From: Clostridiales bacterium
Lineage (GTDB): Bacteria; Bacillota; Clostridia; Saccharofermentanales; Saccharofermentanaceae
DNA: 64,000 nucleotides
Assembly: GCA_017961235.1 (NCBI GenBank)
Contig: JAGCXQ010000050.1
Location: 1-64,000 of the forward strand
Direction of reading: 5' to 3'
The notes beneath the pieces were generated by a model, which was not told the DNA's origin, did not search any database, and saw nothing but the letters and a program-made list of their open reading frames with translations. The position numbers and the translations under genes are program-made. Positions within the stretch are counted from its first letter, which is position 1, and each line of letters begins with the position of its first letter. Of the stretch, positions 25,912 to 35,392 are shown piece after piece.

Positions 25912-28349
25912 ATACGATCAACACAATGGCAAATAAAACACTGGCCTTGATCATCGGGGCAAGCATCTTAAGCGCAGGAGTAGGAGCCTCCGCAGTCGCC
26001 GCTTATTACTCCCGATCGGGATCTTCCGGATCATCGGCACCGGTGGCAGCAGAAGGACAGATGAATGCGGATATCTCCGGCGTGCCGGGAGATCCTTCAG
26101 CAGATCTGATGCAGTATATGAACACCACGTCAGGCACGAGAGCGGTCTCCCCGGAAAGTGCTTTTAAAGAGGAAACCGTATATGTGATCGCCGGGCGCGA
26201 AGGAACGGTCAAGAAGATCATCGTCAGCGACTGGATCAGAAATACTGCCGGGAAGACCGGTGTGGAAGATGTCTCCGAACTCCCGGATATCTCGATTCTG
26301 AAGGAAGGCGAGAGCTTCACGATGGGTGGCGGAAACACCCGCGTATGGGATACCACCAATGACGATATCTACTATCAGGGCAATATTGAAAAAGAACTTC
26401 CCGTCGATATGAAGGTGTCGTATTTCCTCGACGGATCGCCGATCACGCCGGAGGAACTGATCGGAAAGAGCGGACGCGTCACGATCCGTTACGAGTATAA
26501 GAATAATACATCCGTCACGAAAGAGATCGACGGCAAGCAGGAGACACTCTATGTACCGTTTACGATGCTGACGGGTGTGCTGATGGATAATACCGTATTT
26601 TCCAATGTGTCGGTATCCAACGGCAAGATCGTCAATGACGGAAGCCGAACGGTAGTCGTCGGATTTGCGTTCCCGGGACTCTCCGAGGATCTGGGGATCA
26701 CACCGGATAAGATGGCGATCCCGGACTATGTGGAGATCTCGGCAGACTGTGTAAACTTCAGCCTCGGCATGACAGTGACGATTGCTTCCACCGAGCTTCT
26801 TAACCAGATCGACCCGGATAAACTCGGCGGCGCAGCACTGGGGACAGGTGCGGCCGGATCCGGAGCAGATGGTTCGGAGGAGCCTCTGGATCTGAACGAT
26901 TCGATGAAGGAACTGACCGATGCGATGGATCAGCTGATCGACGGTTCTTCGGATCTGTATGACGGTATGTGCACGCTTCTGACCAAGTCGGAAGAACTGG
27001 TCGATGGTGTGAATAAACTTGCGGACGGCGCAGTAAAACTTAAGAATGGAACGGCCGCTGTGGATGACGGTGCCGGAAAAGTGGATAAGAGCATGGGCGA
27101 TCTTTACGCCGGTATGTCCGAATTGGATTCCCATTCTGCTGAACTGAATGACGGAGCAAAGAAAGTCTTCGAGTCACTTCTGGCAACTGCGCAGGAACAG
27201 CTGACGGCAGCTGGTATTTCAGTTCCGAAAATGACGATCTCGAATTATTCGGAGGTCTTAAATACTGTGATCAAATCCCTGGATGACTCGGCCGTATATC
27301 AGCAGGCGCTGGAAACAGTAACATCTGCGGTCGAGGGTAAACGCGACTACATCCGCTCGCAGGTCACGGCAGCAGTTCAGTCGGAGGTCGAGTCCCAGGT
27401 AACTTCGGCAGTAAAGGCGGAGGTCTCCGGTAAGGTGACAGCGGCAGTGCGCCAGCAGGTAGAAGCAGCGGTCACGTCAAGTGTGCGTGAGAGCGTTCTT
27501 GCGAAGGTCCTGGAGTCACAGGGTATGACCAAAGAACAGTATGAGCAGGGTATCGCAGCGGGTGCGATCGATTCTTCCACGCAGCAGAAGATCGAGGGAG
27601 CGGTCGATCAGCAGATGCAGTCTTCTGAAGTAGCTTCTCTGATTTCGCAGAACACGGATGCACAGATGGAAACGGCACAGGTGAAGGGCCAGATCAGCGC
27701 AGCGATCGATCAGCAGATGGCCTCTTCCGATGTGCAGAAGATCATCAGCTCGAAGGTCAGCGAGACCATGGCGTCTTCGGATATTAAGGCGCTGATCGAT
27801 AAGAATACGGATGCCCAGGTGGAAAAAGCAATCTCCGAGACGATGGCGGGCGATGAGGTGCAATCGAAGCTGAAGGCAGCCTCCGCCGGTGCGCAGAAAG
27901 TGATCGCACTGAAAGCAAGCCTCGACGGATATAATGCATTCTACTTAGGACTTCTGGATTATACCGGAGGTGTCAGAAAAGTCCTCGCAGGTGCGGGCGA
28001 ACTGAAAAAGGGAACTTCGGATCTGAAGAAAGGAACGAAACAGGTGCGAGATGGCATGGCAGAGCTCTGCGACGGTATCCTGACACTGAAGGATGGCCTT
28101 CCGGCATTGGTGGAAGGCGTGACGAAACTTCGTGACGGTTCGATGCAGCTGTCGGACGGAATGAAAGAGTTCAACGAAAAGGGCATCCAGAAACTCGTCG
28201 AGCTTGTGGATGGAGATCTTGCCGGAGTTGTTACAAGACTTCGCGCCACACTTGAAGTATCGAAGGAATACTGCAACTATGCAGGCATTGCCGACGATAT
28301 GGATGGCTCGGTGAAGTTCATCTATAAGACAGAAGAGATCGAAGGATAA
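25908..28349 (+). CDS. Secreted heptad-repeat (YhgE/Pip-like) protein
   Basis: The product of 813 residues has an N-terminal hydrophobic helix (about 10-32) and a beta-rich outer domain (about 60-290). Long helical stretches follow. Residues 320-420 and 680-790 carry Leu-x-x-Gly heptads (DLYDGM, KLADGA, ELKKGT, QLSDGM), the pattern found in YhgE/Pip phage-infection-type proteins. Between them, residues 475-650 hold alternating Val/Ala/Gln/Ser repeats likely to form a very long amphipathic rod. Unlike Pip it has no C-terminal membrane block. AAAGGAG lies seven bases before the ATG. Together with MMPL it looks like an export machine with a periplasm-like rod crossing the wall. Confidence 0.75.
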   Translation: MNTINTMANKTLALIIGASILSAGVGASAVAAYYSRSGSSGSSAPVAAEGQMNADISGVPGDPSADLMQYMNTTSGTRAVSPESAFKEETVYVIAGREGTVKKIIVSDWIRNTAGKTGVEDVSELPDISILKEGESFTMGGGNTRVWDTTNDDIYYQGNIEKELPVDMKVSYFLDGSPITPEELIGKSGRVTIRYEYKNNTSVTKEIDGKQETLYVPFTMLTGVLMDNTVFSNVSVSNGKIVNDGSRTVVVGFAFPGLSEDLGITPDKMAIPDYVEISADCVNFSLGMTVTIASTELLNQIDPDKLGGAALGTGAAGSGADGSEEPLDLNDSMKELTDAMDQLIDGSSDLYDGMCTLLTKSEELVDGVNKLADGAVKLKNGTAAVDDGAGKVDKSMGDLYAGMSELDSHSAELNDGAKKVFESLLATAQEQLTAAGISVPKMTISNYSEVLNTVIKSLDDSAVYQQALETVTSAVEGKRDYIRSQVTAAVQSEVESQVTSAVKAEVSGKVTAAVRQQVEAAVTSSVRESVLAKVLESQGMTKEQYEQGIAAGAIDSSTQQKIEGAVDQQMQSSEVASLISQNTDAQMETAQVKGQISAAIDQQMASSDVQKIISSKVSETMASSDIKALIDKNTDAQVEKAISETMAGDEVQSKLKAASAGAQKVIALKASLDGYNAFYLGLLDYTGGVRKVLAGAGELKKGTSDLKKGTKQVRDGMAELCDGILTLKDGLPALVEGVTKLRDGSMQLSDGMKEFNEKGIQKLVELVDGDLAGVVTRLRATLEVSKEYCNYAGIADDMDGSVKFIYKTEEIEG

Positions 28350-28351
28350 CG

Positions 28352-28368
28352 GGAAAAGTGCTTTTTCC
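28352..28368. terminator. Small hairpin made from the AAAAGCAC motif between convergent genes
   Basis: GGAAAA pairs with TTTTCC around GTGCT. The 18-base gap between the convergent genes is almost entirely this motif hairpin with its T-run, so it may act as a weak terminator for both. Confidence 0.4.
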
Positions 28369-28829
28369 TAGGCCTCGCCTTTTAGGATGCGGAACGCCTT
28401 TCTGATAAAAACTTCATTCATCGGATCCATCGGGTGGGGGAGTTCGTCCTCAGCGAAGAAGCGCTGCTGGATGACCTCCTCTTCCTGTATCTTCAGCTCG
28501 CCGTGGTACTCCCGGCAGAGGTAGAGAACGCCCGCGACGTAGATCTCGTCGCCGTGCGGGTAGATGTAGTGCGTCGATTCGCCGGACTCCAGATCGAGGA
28601 ACTCCAGCTTATCGGCGATCAGCCCGGATTCCTCGAAGGCCTCCCGCTTCGCGCACTCCTCGAAACTCTCGCCGAGCTCCATCGCACCGCCCGGATAGCC
28701 CCAGTAATGGTTGTCCGCGCGCTCGTGAAGTAGTATCTCGTTTTTCTCATTTGCGAAAAGCACTGCCGCGCCGGGGATGATGATCGGCCGGTGGCCGAGT
28801 ACTTTTCGAAGATCCATAATATAGCCCAT
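28368..28829 (-). CDS. Nudix hydrolase
   Basis: This cytoplasmic hydrolase has 153 residues. The Nudix box is complete at about 47-69, with GGAMELGES, then REAFEESGL, giving the metal-binding glutamates. IIPGAAVLFANEKNEILL before it is the usual first strand, and WGYPGG is typical of the ADP-ribose/nucleotide clean-up group. AGGAAAGGA lies about nine bases before the ATG. The substrate cannot be read from sequence. It is transcribed away from the rod protein gene. A second, different Nudix gene follows upstream on the same strand. Confidence 0.9.
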   Translation of the reverse strand: MGYIMDLRKVLGHRPIIIPGAAVLFANEKNEILLHERADNHYWGYPGGAMELGESFEECAKREAFEESGLIADKLEFLDLESGESTHYIYPHGDEIYVAGVLYLCREYHGELKIQEEEVIQQRFFAEDELPHPMDPMNEVFIRKAFRILKGEA

Positions 28830-28903
28830 GCTGATAAATCCTTTCCTGCCGGAGCGTTCTTAGCCCTGACTTCTATACTTTAAAGGGTGCCCCAGGGGGA
28901 GAG

Positions 28904-29407
28904 TCAAGACTCATATCCGATATCGTTATTCACGATGTGCATCACTGTGCTGCTTTCGATCGCTTCCTTCAGCTTCGACTTCAGCATGACCGGGCGGACG
29001 TCGTATTTGTCGAGCTCATCGAGCGGGAGCCACACGAGTTTCTCATCGGTGTCGGTCTCCTCGGTAAAAGCACTATCTTCCGGTGCCTCCATCAGATAAT
29101 AGAATTCCAGGACATGGCACTTCTTGCCGGAGATCCGCTCGTCCAGACGGTCACCATTGAAGAAGTTCTCACAGATGATGGCGCAGCGGACGGCCTTGCA
29201 CGGTACGCCCGTCTCCTCGAAGACCTCACGCTCGATGCAGTCTTTCGACGTCTCGCCGAGATGTACTGCACCGCCGATCATGTAGTAGTAATCGGAGAGA
29301 CAATTCTGCACAAAGAGCATCTTCCGGCCCTTTAGGATGATCGCTCCGGTACGGTAGCGGAAGTAGTGTGAATCGGTGAAAATAAAACAGTCTTGTTCGT
29401 GCGGCAT
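28904..29407 (-). CDS. Nudix hydrolase
   Basis: The second Nudix enzyme has 167 residues. The box is complete with GGAVHLGET, then REVFEETGV. The region before it (RTGAIILKGRKMLFVQ and DYYYMIGG) is typical of small Nudix proteins. A longer frame reaches 29539, but ATG 29407 has AAGGAG six bases upstream and the protein then begins MPHEQDCF, so the upstream part is rejected. It has little identity with the neighbour at 28368 outside the box, so it is not a recent duplicate. The substrate is unknown. Confidence 0.88.
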   Translation of the reverse strand: MPHEQDCFIFTDSHYFRYRTGAIILKGRKMLFVQNCLSDYYYMIGGAVHLGETSKDCIEREVFEETGVPCKAVRCAIICENFFNGDRLDERISGKKCHVLEFYYLMEAPEDSAFTEETDTDEKLVWLPLDELDKYDVRPVMLKSKLKEAIESSTVMHIVNNDIGYES

Positions 29408-29540
29408 AGGTAACTCCTTGTTTCGGGAAGCACTTGTCCGGAGAGTGCGGCCGGTCGTTTCAGGGAAAAAAGAAACGTCTCCGGCGCAGCATGATCTTTC
29501 TGGATCCGTGGCATGAGCATGGAGACGTTTAATTTTCAAT

Positions 29541-29615
29541 TGGCGCTCCGAGCAGGAATCGAACCCGCATTGGCAGTACCGGAAACTGCAGTCCTATCCG
29601 TTGAACGATCGAAGC
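29541..29615 (-). tRNA. tRNA-Arg (anticodon CCG)
   Basis: Read on the minus strand, GCTTCGA pairs with TCGGAGC as acceptor stem, with discriminator G and an encoded CCA. The D stem is GTTC/GGAC. The anticodon stem GCAGT/ACTGC encloses the loop TTCCGGT, giving anticodon CCG, which reads CGG. The T stem is GCGGG/CCTGC with loop TTCGATT. All arms pair, so it looks functional. Confidence 0.95.
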
Positions 29616-29628
29616 ATGCGCTGAAAGT

Positions 29629-29657
29629 ATTATAGCGATTCGGGCAGGGGTTTTCAA
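29629..29657 (-). promoter_or_regulatory. Promoter of tRNA-Arg
   Basis: On the minus strand TTGAAA (29652-29657) and a perfect TATAAT (29629-29634) are spaced by 17 bases, placing the start about seven bases before the mature tRNA. Confidence 0.85.
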
Positions 29658-29734
29658 CCGCAGAAGAATGAAGGTGGCCGGAGTGGTATTTTCAGGCTTT
29701 ATGACTCGGAAGAATGCCCGGGGGACGGATGATG

Positions 29735-30193
29735 TTATTTCTTCTTTATGATCTCCTCGCTGTCGAGAATGATCGTGAAGGGCCCCTGATTCTCTATCGA
29801 AACGGCCATATCCGCGCCAAAAACACCGGTCTGGACATTCGGGATCACGGCCTTGCAGGATGCGATGATGTACTCGTACAGATCATTGGCCAGATCCGGG
29901 GCGCCGGCATTGATGAACGACGGGCGGTTGCCGTGGTGGCAGTCCGCGTAGAGAGTGAACTGCGAGATGAGAAGGAGACTTCCGCCGACATCGGCGAGGC
30001 TCTTATTCGTTTTTCCTTCCTCGTCACGGAAGATGCGGAGCCCTATGAGCTTTTTTACCATACCGTCGGCGATCTCCTTCGTGTCAGTGCCGCAAACCCC
30101 GATAAATACGAGGAATCCGTGATCGATCGCACCGACGGTCTTGCCCTCGACATCGACTTTGGCAGAGGTCACTCTTTGGATCAGAAAACGCAT
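29735..30193 (-). CDS. dtd: D-aminoacyl-tRNA deacylase
   Basis: Dtd removes D-amino acids (and glycine from tRNA-Ala) wrongly attached to tRNA. The product of 152 residues is full length. It has the two signature motifs: SQFTLYAD in the middle, and the C-terminal cross-subunit cis-Gly-Pro in [20 protein letters not shown] at the start is also typical. The enzyme works as a cytoplasmic dimer. It stands alone on the minus strand between the tRNA gene and the divergent DUF1846 gene. Confidence 0.95.
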   Translation of the reverse strand: MRFLIQRVTSAKVDVEGKTVGAIDHGFLVFIGVCGTDTKEIADGMVKKLIGLRIFRDEEGKTNKSLADVGGSLLLISQFTLYADCHHGNRPSFINAGAPDLANDLYEYIIASCKAVIPNVQTGVFGADMAVSIENQGPFTIILDSEEIIKKK

Positions 30194-30225
30194 AAAAAAG
30201 TACTCCTTTTTGACGGAATGTTATG

Positions 30226-30316
30226 TAGACAGCATATCAAAATGTGTTATAATTGCAAAGAGCCGTTGAAAAAGGCTGACGAGCTTCTCAAGAAAACTTC
30301 GCGAGGAGCTCTTTTT
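30226..30316 (+). promoter_or_regulatory. Promoter and attenuator-like leader of the DUF1846 gene
   Basis: TAGACA (30226-30231) and TATAAT (30248-30253), spaced 16, form a good promoter. Inside the transcribed leader, GAGCTTCTC (30281-30289) pairs with GAGGAGCTC (30303-30311) and is followed by five T, a complete intrinsic terminator about 60 bases before the ATG. A small AGCC/GGCT hairpin (30261-30277) precedes it. The layout suggests conditional read-through. Confidence 0.6.
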
Positions 30317-30374
30317 ATTTGTAAAAGAACAAGGGCGGAAGGCATATCTTCCGGCAAAAGGGGCGTGAAAAAGT

Positions 30375-31859
30375 ATGTTTAAAGTAGGCTTTAGCAATGA
30401 AAAGTACGTGCAGATGCAGTCGCAGAAGATCCGTGACCGTATCGGAAAATTCGGCGGCAAGCTGTATCTGGAATTCGGCGGAAAACTCTTCGACGATTAC
30501 CACGCCTCCCGTGTTCTTCCGGGCTTTGAGCCGGACAGCAAAGTCAAGATGCTCATGGCGCTGAAGGATGAAGTCGAGATCGTCATCGCGATCAATGCGG
30601 ATGCGATCGAGAAGAATAAAAGAAGAGGTGACCTCGGCATCACATACGATCAGGAAGTGCTCCGCCTGATCGATGCCTTTACCGAGATAGGACTGTATGT
30701 CGGCTCCGTCACGATCACCCAGTACACGAACCAGCCTCTGGCCGAGCAGTTCGCTAAGAGACTGCACCAGCTGGGCATCAAGGTATATAAGCAGTATCCG
30801 ATCGCGGGCTACCCGATGAATGTTCCGCTCATCGTAAGTGATGAAGGATATGGTAAGAATGAATATATCGAGACGACACGTTCTCTCGTCGTTGTTACTG
30901 CTCCGGGCCCGGGTTCCGGAAAGATGGCGACCTGCCTCTCCCAGCTGTATCACGAGAACAGAAGAGGCATCAAGGCAGGATATGCGAAGTTCGAGACCTT
31001 CCCGATCTGGAGCCTCCCGCTGACCCATCCTGTCAATATTGCATATGAAGCTGCAACCGCAGATCTTGCGGATGTCAACATGATCGACCCGTTCCACCTC
31101 GAGGCGTATGGTGAGACCACCGTTAACTACAACCGTGACGTCGAGATCTTCCCGGTCGTAAACGCGATCTTCGAGAAGATCTACGGCGAGTCCCCGTACA
31201 AGAGCCCGACGGATATGGGCGTTAACATGGCAGGCTTTGCGATCGTCGATGACGAGGCATGCCGTGAAGCCAGCAAGCAGGAGATCATCCGCCGTTACTA
31301 TCAGGCGAAGTGCATGGTCCGTCAGGGTCTTTCCGAGGGTCAGGACGTCAGCAAGATCGAGCTTCTGATGAATAAGTCCGGCATCGAGGTCAATGACCGC
31401 CGTGTCGTTTCCGCTGCACTTGTCCGCGCCGAGTCCACACATGGACCGGCTGTCGCACTCGAGCTTCCGGACGGACAGATCGTGACCGGTAAGAATTCCG
31501 AATTCCTCGGCGCTTCGGCCGCCGTTCTTCTGAATGCACTGAAGGTTCTTGGCGGCATCCAGCATGAGATCCCGCTTATCTCGCCGAATGTTATCGAGCC
31601 GATCCAGGATCTGAAGGTCAACCATATGGGCAACCACAATCCGAGACTGCATACTGATGAGGTCCTTATCGCTCTTGCGATGAGTGCGGCGACGAACCCG
31701 GTCGCTGAGCTCGCGATGCAGCAGATCAATAACCTCCGCCACAGCGATGCACACTCGACCACGATCCTCTCGGGCGTGGATGAGGGCGTCTTCAGAAAAC
31801 TCGGCATCAATATCACCTGCGAGCCGGAGTACGCGAAGAAAAAACTCTATAACAAGTGA
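30375..31859 (+). CDS. DUF1846 family protein
   Basis: The protein of 494 residues has no signal peptide or membrane helix and belongs throughout to the conserved DUF1846 family of Bacillota. It has the start [34 protein letters not shown], and a central [20 protein letters not shown]. The GPGSGK motif looks like a nucleotide-binding loop, but I know of no settled function. Length and conservation suggest an enzyme of central metabolism. It is monocistronic, behind a leader with a terminator-like hairpin. Confidence 0.93.
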   Translation: MFKVGFSNEKYVQMQSQKIRDRIGKFGGKLYLEFGGKLFDDYHASRVLPGFEPDSKVKMLMALKDEVEIVIAINADAIEKNKRRGDLGITYDQEVLRLIDAFTEIGLYVGSVTITQYTNQPLAEQFAKRLHQLGIKVYKQYPIAGYPMNVPLIVSDEGYGKNEYIETTRSLVVVTAPGPGSGKMATCLSQLYHENRRGIKAGYAKFETFPIWSLPLTHPVNIAYEAATADLADVNMIDPFHLEAYGETTVNYNRDVEIFPVVNAIFEKIYGESPYKSPTDMGVNMAGFAIVDDEACREASKQEIIRRYYQAKCMVRQGLSEGQDVSKIELLMNKSGIEVNDRRVVSAALVRAESTHGPAVALELPDGQIVTGKNSEFLGASAAVLLNALKVLGGIQHEIPLISPNVIEPIQDLKVNHMGNHNPRLHTDEVLIALAMSAATNPVAELAMQQINNLRHSDAHSTTILSGVDEGVFRKLGINITCEPEYAKKKLYNK

Positions 31860-31927
31860 TCTGCGCTCGGGCTTCAGTAGTCTGACTTGTGCCGGTTCAC
31901 TGCCGGATAGAAATGAGATAGTAGGAA

Positions 31928-32455
31928 ATGTCGATCTGTAAGTATTGTAAACACGTCAGCGAGGATGGCACGCGCTTTTGTAAAGTATGTGGAAAAGCAC
32001 TGGACGTTTTCCCGGATACGCCGGAGCCGCAATCCCCGCAGCCGGCCCCGTCTTCATATCAGAATGCTCAGAGTTTTGCTCCGGATACGGAAAGTAAGAC
32101 CCCGGAGCCGAAGCCGCTGCAGAACACTCCGAATACTTTCCCGATGAACGATAAGGACAGGCAGGCATATGCCGAGAAACTTCAGAATCCGGGGATGCCG
32201 GACAATGACGGCATCTGCGTGTTAGCTCTGATCTTCGGAATGATCAGTATTGTCTTTAATCCGTTCCTTCTGAACAGCGTTCTGGCGCTCATCCTCGGTA
32301 TCGTTGGACATGCCTGCGGCGGACCGAAAAAAGACATTGCGAAAGTTGGCTGGATCCTCGGACTGATCACGATGATCATCTATATCGTCATCCGGGTGAT
32401 CTTCGCGGTATTGGCATTTAGTCTGATCTGGTGGATCATCCAGTTATTTTTCTGA
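31928..32455 (+). CDS. Zinc-ribbon membrane protein (DUF4190-like)
   Basis: The product has 175 residues. The N-terminus is a zinc ribbon with CKYC and CKVCG (residues 4-21), followed by a Pro/Gln/Ser-rich linker (about 30-85). Two hydrophobic regions follow (about 97-125 and 138-172). The second pair resembles DUF4190, which often follows zinc ribbons or GYF_2 domains. Only a weak TAGGAA is found close to the ATG. It is alike in plan to the GYF_2 protein at 8831. The function is unknown. The gene ends opposite the convergent HAD gene with a GC hairpin in between. Confidence 0.75.
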   Translation: MSICKYCKHVSEDGTRFCKVCGKALDVFPDTPEPQSPQPAPSSYQNAQSFAPDTESKTPEPKPLQNTPNTFPMNDKDRQAYAEKLQNPGMPDNDGICVLALIFGMISIVFNPFLLNSVLALILGIVGHACGGPKKDIAKVGWILGLITMIIYIVIRVIFAVLAFSLIWWIIQLFF

Positions 32456-32522
32456 GCGCAGCATTCCCGCTGCGGCCGGCGATATCTTGATTTGTGGCGC
32501 GAAGCCCTTCGTCCGGCACGGA

Positions 32523-33170
32523 TCAATCGATCAAGTCTCTCCAGGAGCGGACAGCGATGTCCGCTTCTTCTTTTATATCCATCCAGTCGCCTTCGGAGAC
32601 GGTGTCGTAGATGCCGACGGTCTGAAAGCCGCCCTTGGCCGCTCCACGGATGGCGCCGAGGATATCCTCGAACACGGCGCAGTCCGACGGTTCCACACCC
32701 ATGCGGGAAGCGGCGAGAAGATAGATATCCGGGAAGCCCTTACCACGGGAAACTTCTGTGGAGACGGTCACGTTCTGGAAGAACGGACGGAGATCGTATT
32801 TGTCCAGGATGATATCGATGTTATGCTGCGGCTCCATCGAGGTCGCGATCGCCATCGGAACGCCGTGCTCATGCAAAAAAGAGAGGTATTCTTTTGCAAA
32901 AGGCTTCATGGTGATCCTTGTGCGGTAGTAGTCCGCGCACATCTCGAACCACTCCTCGATGACCTGCTTCGGAGTCGCGGAAAGGCCGTATCTGTCGATG
33001 GTGTAGCGGGCACCTTCCTCCCAGCCCATGCACTTAATGGCATCGGTATAGTCGGGGGTGATCTGGTGTCCGTGGGCAGCTAAGAAATCGGCGTCGATCT
33101 GCCGCCAGACCCACATGGAATCTAGCAGCGTGCCATCCAGATCGAAGATCGCGGCTTTCGGTAAAAACAT
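32523..33170 (-). CDS. HAD-superfamily hydrolase
   Basis: This cytoplasmic phosphatase or phosphomutase has 215 residues and a HAD fold with a helical cap. Motif I DLDGTLLDS (Asp near 10 and 12), motif II AIATS, motif III with Lys in SRGKGFPDIYL, and motif IV in FEDILGAIRG are all present. The cap position and GKGxPD motif are those of the beta-phosphoglucomutase-like group, which acts on sugar phosphates or nucleotides. The exact substrate cannot be told. It is monocistronic, transcribed toward the zinc-ribbon gene. Confidence 0.9.
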   Translation of the reverse strand: MFLPKAAIFDLDGTLLDSMWVWRQIDADFLAAHGHQITPDYTDAIKCMGWEEGARYTIDRYGLSATPKQVIEEWFEMCADYYRTRITMKPFAKEYLSFLHEHGVPMAIATSMEPQHNIDIILDKYDLRPFFQNVTVSTEVSRGKGFPDIYLLAASRMGVEPSDCAVFEDILGAIRGAAKGGFQTVGIYDTVSEGDWMDIKEEADIAVRSWRDLID

Positions 33171-33344
33171 GCTTTTCTCCTAAATATCAAATTCTTTGCA
33201 TTTACTCTTAATGAAAAAAATTATACCATTAGGCAGATAGAATGTTTCAATTTTCAAACATTTTTCGAAAAACACCTGTATTTTAAGTGCTTTTCGTGCA
33301 TAATTGAAATTGCGTATATATTTACTATGGGAGTGGGGGCAGAT

Positions 33345-35213
33345 ATGGCGCAAGACGTGGATAACAGAGAAGTTCAAGCGGACGAATCATCCTTCATGGA
33401 AAGATTCGTCGATACCAATTTGCATCCAGAAGAGAAACAGCGTTTCGCAGCGGTGAAGATCGCTGCATTTGTGATTCTATTCCTTGTCTTCGCCGTATTA
33501 AATGCATTGGTTGGTTCTGTTTCCGCACTCGATTTCCTGGTCCCTTTCCGTGGCGTTTTTTCGATCGTACAGCTCATGCTCTCGATCCTGATCGTACAGT
33601 CCCTGAACACCAAGGGTTTCTATGCGGTACTCGTGGTGTCGGTGCTGCAGATCATTGCGACGTTGGTGGCAGTGATCCGGTTCAAGGATACTTTCGCGTT
33701 TAATGGTCTGGTCACGACTATCTTAAGTCTGATCATCGTCGGCATCATCCTGGCGTATAACCGCCGCGTGGCGCAGGAGATCGAGCGTGTCGCCTCGAAG
33801 ACCGAGGAACTTGAGCAGGCCAATACCGACCTCAAGAAGAGAGAAGAAGAGACGAAGCGCCAGAACACGCTCCTTACCGAATACAACCGTGCGATGAAGG
33901 AGAACGAGGAGCGCCTCTACCAGATGAACCACTTCGATACGGTCACCGGACTTCCGAACCGCGTGAAGATCACTGACCGCATGGACCTTCTGATCAGTAT
34001 CCTTTCGAATAAGAATATGCCGTTTGCCCTGATCTATGTAGATCTCGACAACTTTAAGACGATCAATGACTCCATGGGCCATAAGGTCGGCGATATGGTG
34101 CTGCAGTCCGCGGCATCCCGCCTGACTGCCTCGATCGATCAGGAAGACATGATCGGCCGCTGGGGCGGAGATGAATTTGCGATCATCGTCCAGCGCCAGT
34201 TCTCGGACGAAGACATGCTGAATTATGTCGAGAGTTTAAGAGATACACTCTCCAAGCCGTTTAATATCGAAGAGTCCGAATATACCGTGACCGCCAGCTT
34301 CGGCGTGTCCTTCTTCCCGCAGGACGGAACGACCTCCGCTGATCTGATCAAGTGCGCGGAGACCGCGATGTATAAGGCGAAAGAATACGGTAAGAACATG
34401 GTGCAGTTCTTCAGAAAAGAGATGAAGGACGACATCATGCGGAAGATGAAGTATGAGAGCAAACTTCTGAGCTCGATCAAGAACAGGGAACTGTATCTCG
34501 CATTCCAGCCGCAGTTCGATATGAAAGAGAGAAAGCTCCGTGGATTCGAGGCGCTATGCCGATGGAATTCCGAGAGATTCGGAGAGGTTCCGCCGACGGA
34601 GTTTATCCCGGTGGCTGAGTCTGTGGGCTTTATCGTGCCGCTCGGTGAGTGGGTCCTCGAGACGGCATGCCTGACCTTGAACCGCATCAAGCAGGAGTAC
34701 AACTGGGACGGCATCATGTCCGTCAACATTTCCGCTGTCCAGCTGATGAGTCCGATGTTCCTGCAGTCCGTGAAGCGTATCATCCAGAGCACCAATGTTG
34801 ATACGAAGAATCTCGAGTTCGAAGTTACCGAGTCCGTCATGGTATCGAATGTCGATTATGCGGTAAAAGTACTCAAAGAGATCTCCGCGATGGGTATAAC
34901 CGTCGCACTCGATGACTTCGGTACCGGTTACTCTTCTCTGAACTATCTCCAGCAGCTTCCGATCAACGTACTTAAGATCGATAAGTCGTTCGTCGATGAG
35001 CTCCCGATCAAGAATGCCCAGCGCCTCATGGTCGGCTCGATCATCGGTCTGGTGCACCAGATGAAGATCAAGGTCGTCGCCGAAGGTGTGGATGACAGAA
35101 GACAGCTCGATATCCTCACGAAGTACCAGTGTGACTTCGTTCAGGGAAATATCTGGGGCTGCCCGATCCTGGAGAGCGAGATCGCGCCTCTCTTTACCAC
35201 CAAACCCGTTTAA
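33345..35213 (+). CDS. GGDEF-EAL membrane protein (cyclic di-GMP turnover)
   Basis: The protein has about 622 residues, with roughly four hydrophobic helices in the first 150. A coiled-coil linker (about 150-190) leads to a GGDEF domain with an intact RWGGDEF at 274-278. An EAL domain follows, with EAL at 402-404, VNIS, the EVTES motif, DDFGTGYSSL, KIDKSF and AEGVDD. Both catalytic sets look intact, so it could both make and break cyclic di-GMP. The inhibitory RxxD site before GGDEF is replaced by DQED. ATG 33345 has GTGGGGG five bases upstream; the ATG at 33327 overlaps a -10-like TACTAT. The signal is unknown. Confidence 0.92.
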   Translation: MAQDVDNREVQADESSFMERFVDTNLHPEEKQRFAAVKIAAFVILFLVFAVLNALVGSVSALDFLVPFRGVFSIVQLMLSILIVQSLNTKGFYAVLVVSVLQIIATLVAVIRFKDTFAFNGLVTTILSLIIVGIILAYNRRVAQEIERVASKTEELEQANTDLKKREEETKRQNTLLTEYNRAMKENEERLYQMNHFDTVTGLPNRVKITDRMDLLISILSNKNMPFALIYVDLDNFKTINDSMGHKVGDMVLQSAASRLTASIDQEDMIGRWGGDEFAIIVQRQFSDEDMLNYVESLRDTLSKPFNIEESEYTVTASFGVSFFPQDGTTSADLIKCAETAMYKAKEYGKNMVQFFRKEMKDDIMRKMKYESKLLSSIKNRELYLAFQPQFDMKERKLRGFEALCRWNSERFGEVPPTEFIPVAESVGFIVPLGEWVLETACLTLNRIKQEYNWDGIMSVNISAVQLMSPMFLQSVKRIIQSTNVDTKNLEFEVTESVMVSNVDYAVKVLKEISAMGITVALDDFGTGYSSLNYLQQLPINVLKIDKSFVDELPIKNAQRLMVGSIIGLVHQMKIKVVAEGVDDRRQLDILTKYQCDFVQGNIWGCPILESEIAPLFTTKPV

Positions 35214-35338
35214 AGCCCATTAAGGTCATAGGAGTTTGCGTTTTCTTCCGCTTTTTTGCCTTTCTTGCCCTGAAGTGTGTTTTTACCGTTCCTTTTCTCA
35301 ATTTATGGGTGTATGCTAGTCCCGTTAAATAATCCTAT

Positions 35339-35384
35339 GCTGTGATATTCTGCAATGATGTATCACGGCTTTTTTGACGGAGGT
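35339..35384 (+). terminator. Hairpin with T-run just before the fusion gene
   Basis: GTGATA pairs with TATCAC, extended by outer GC pairs, then six T, nine bases before the GGAGG of the next gene. It either ends the GGDEF-EAL transcript or attenuates the fusion gene; the position this close to the ribosome site favours control of the fusion gene. Confidence 0.6.
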
Positions 35385-35392
35385 TTTTCGAA

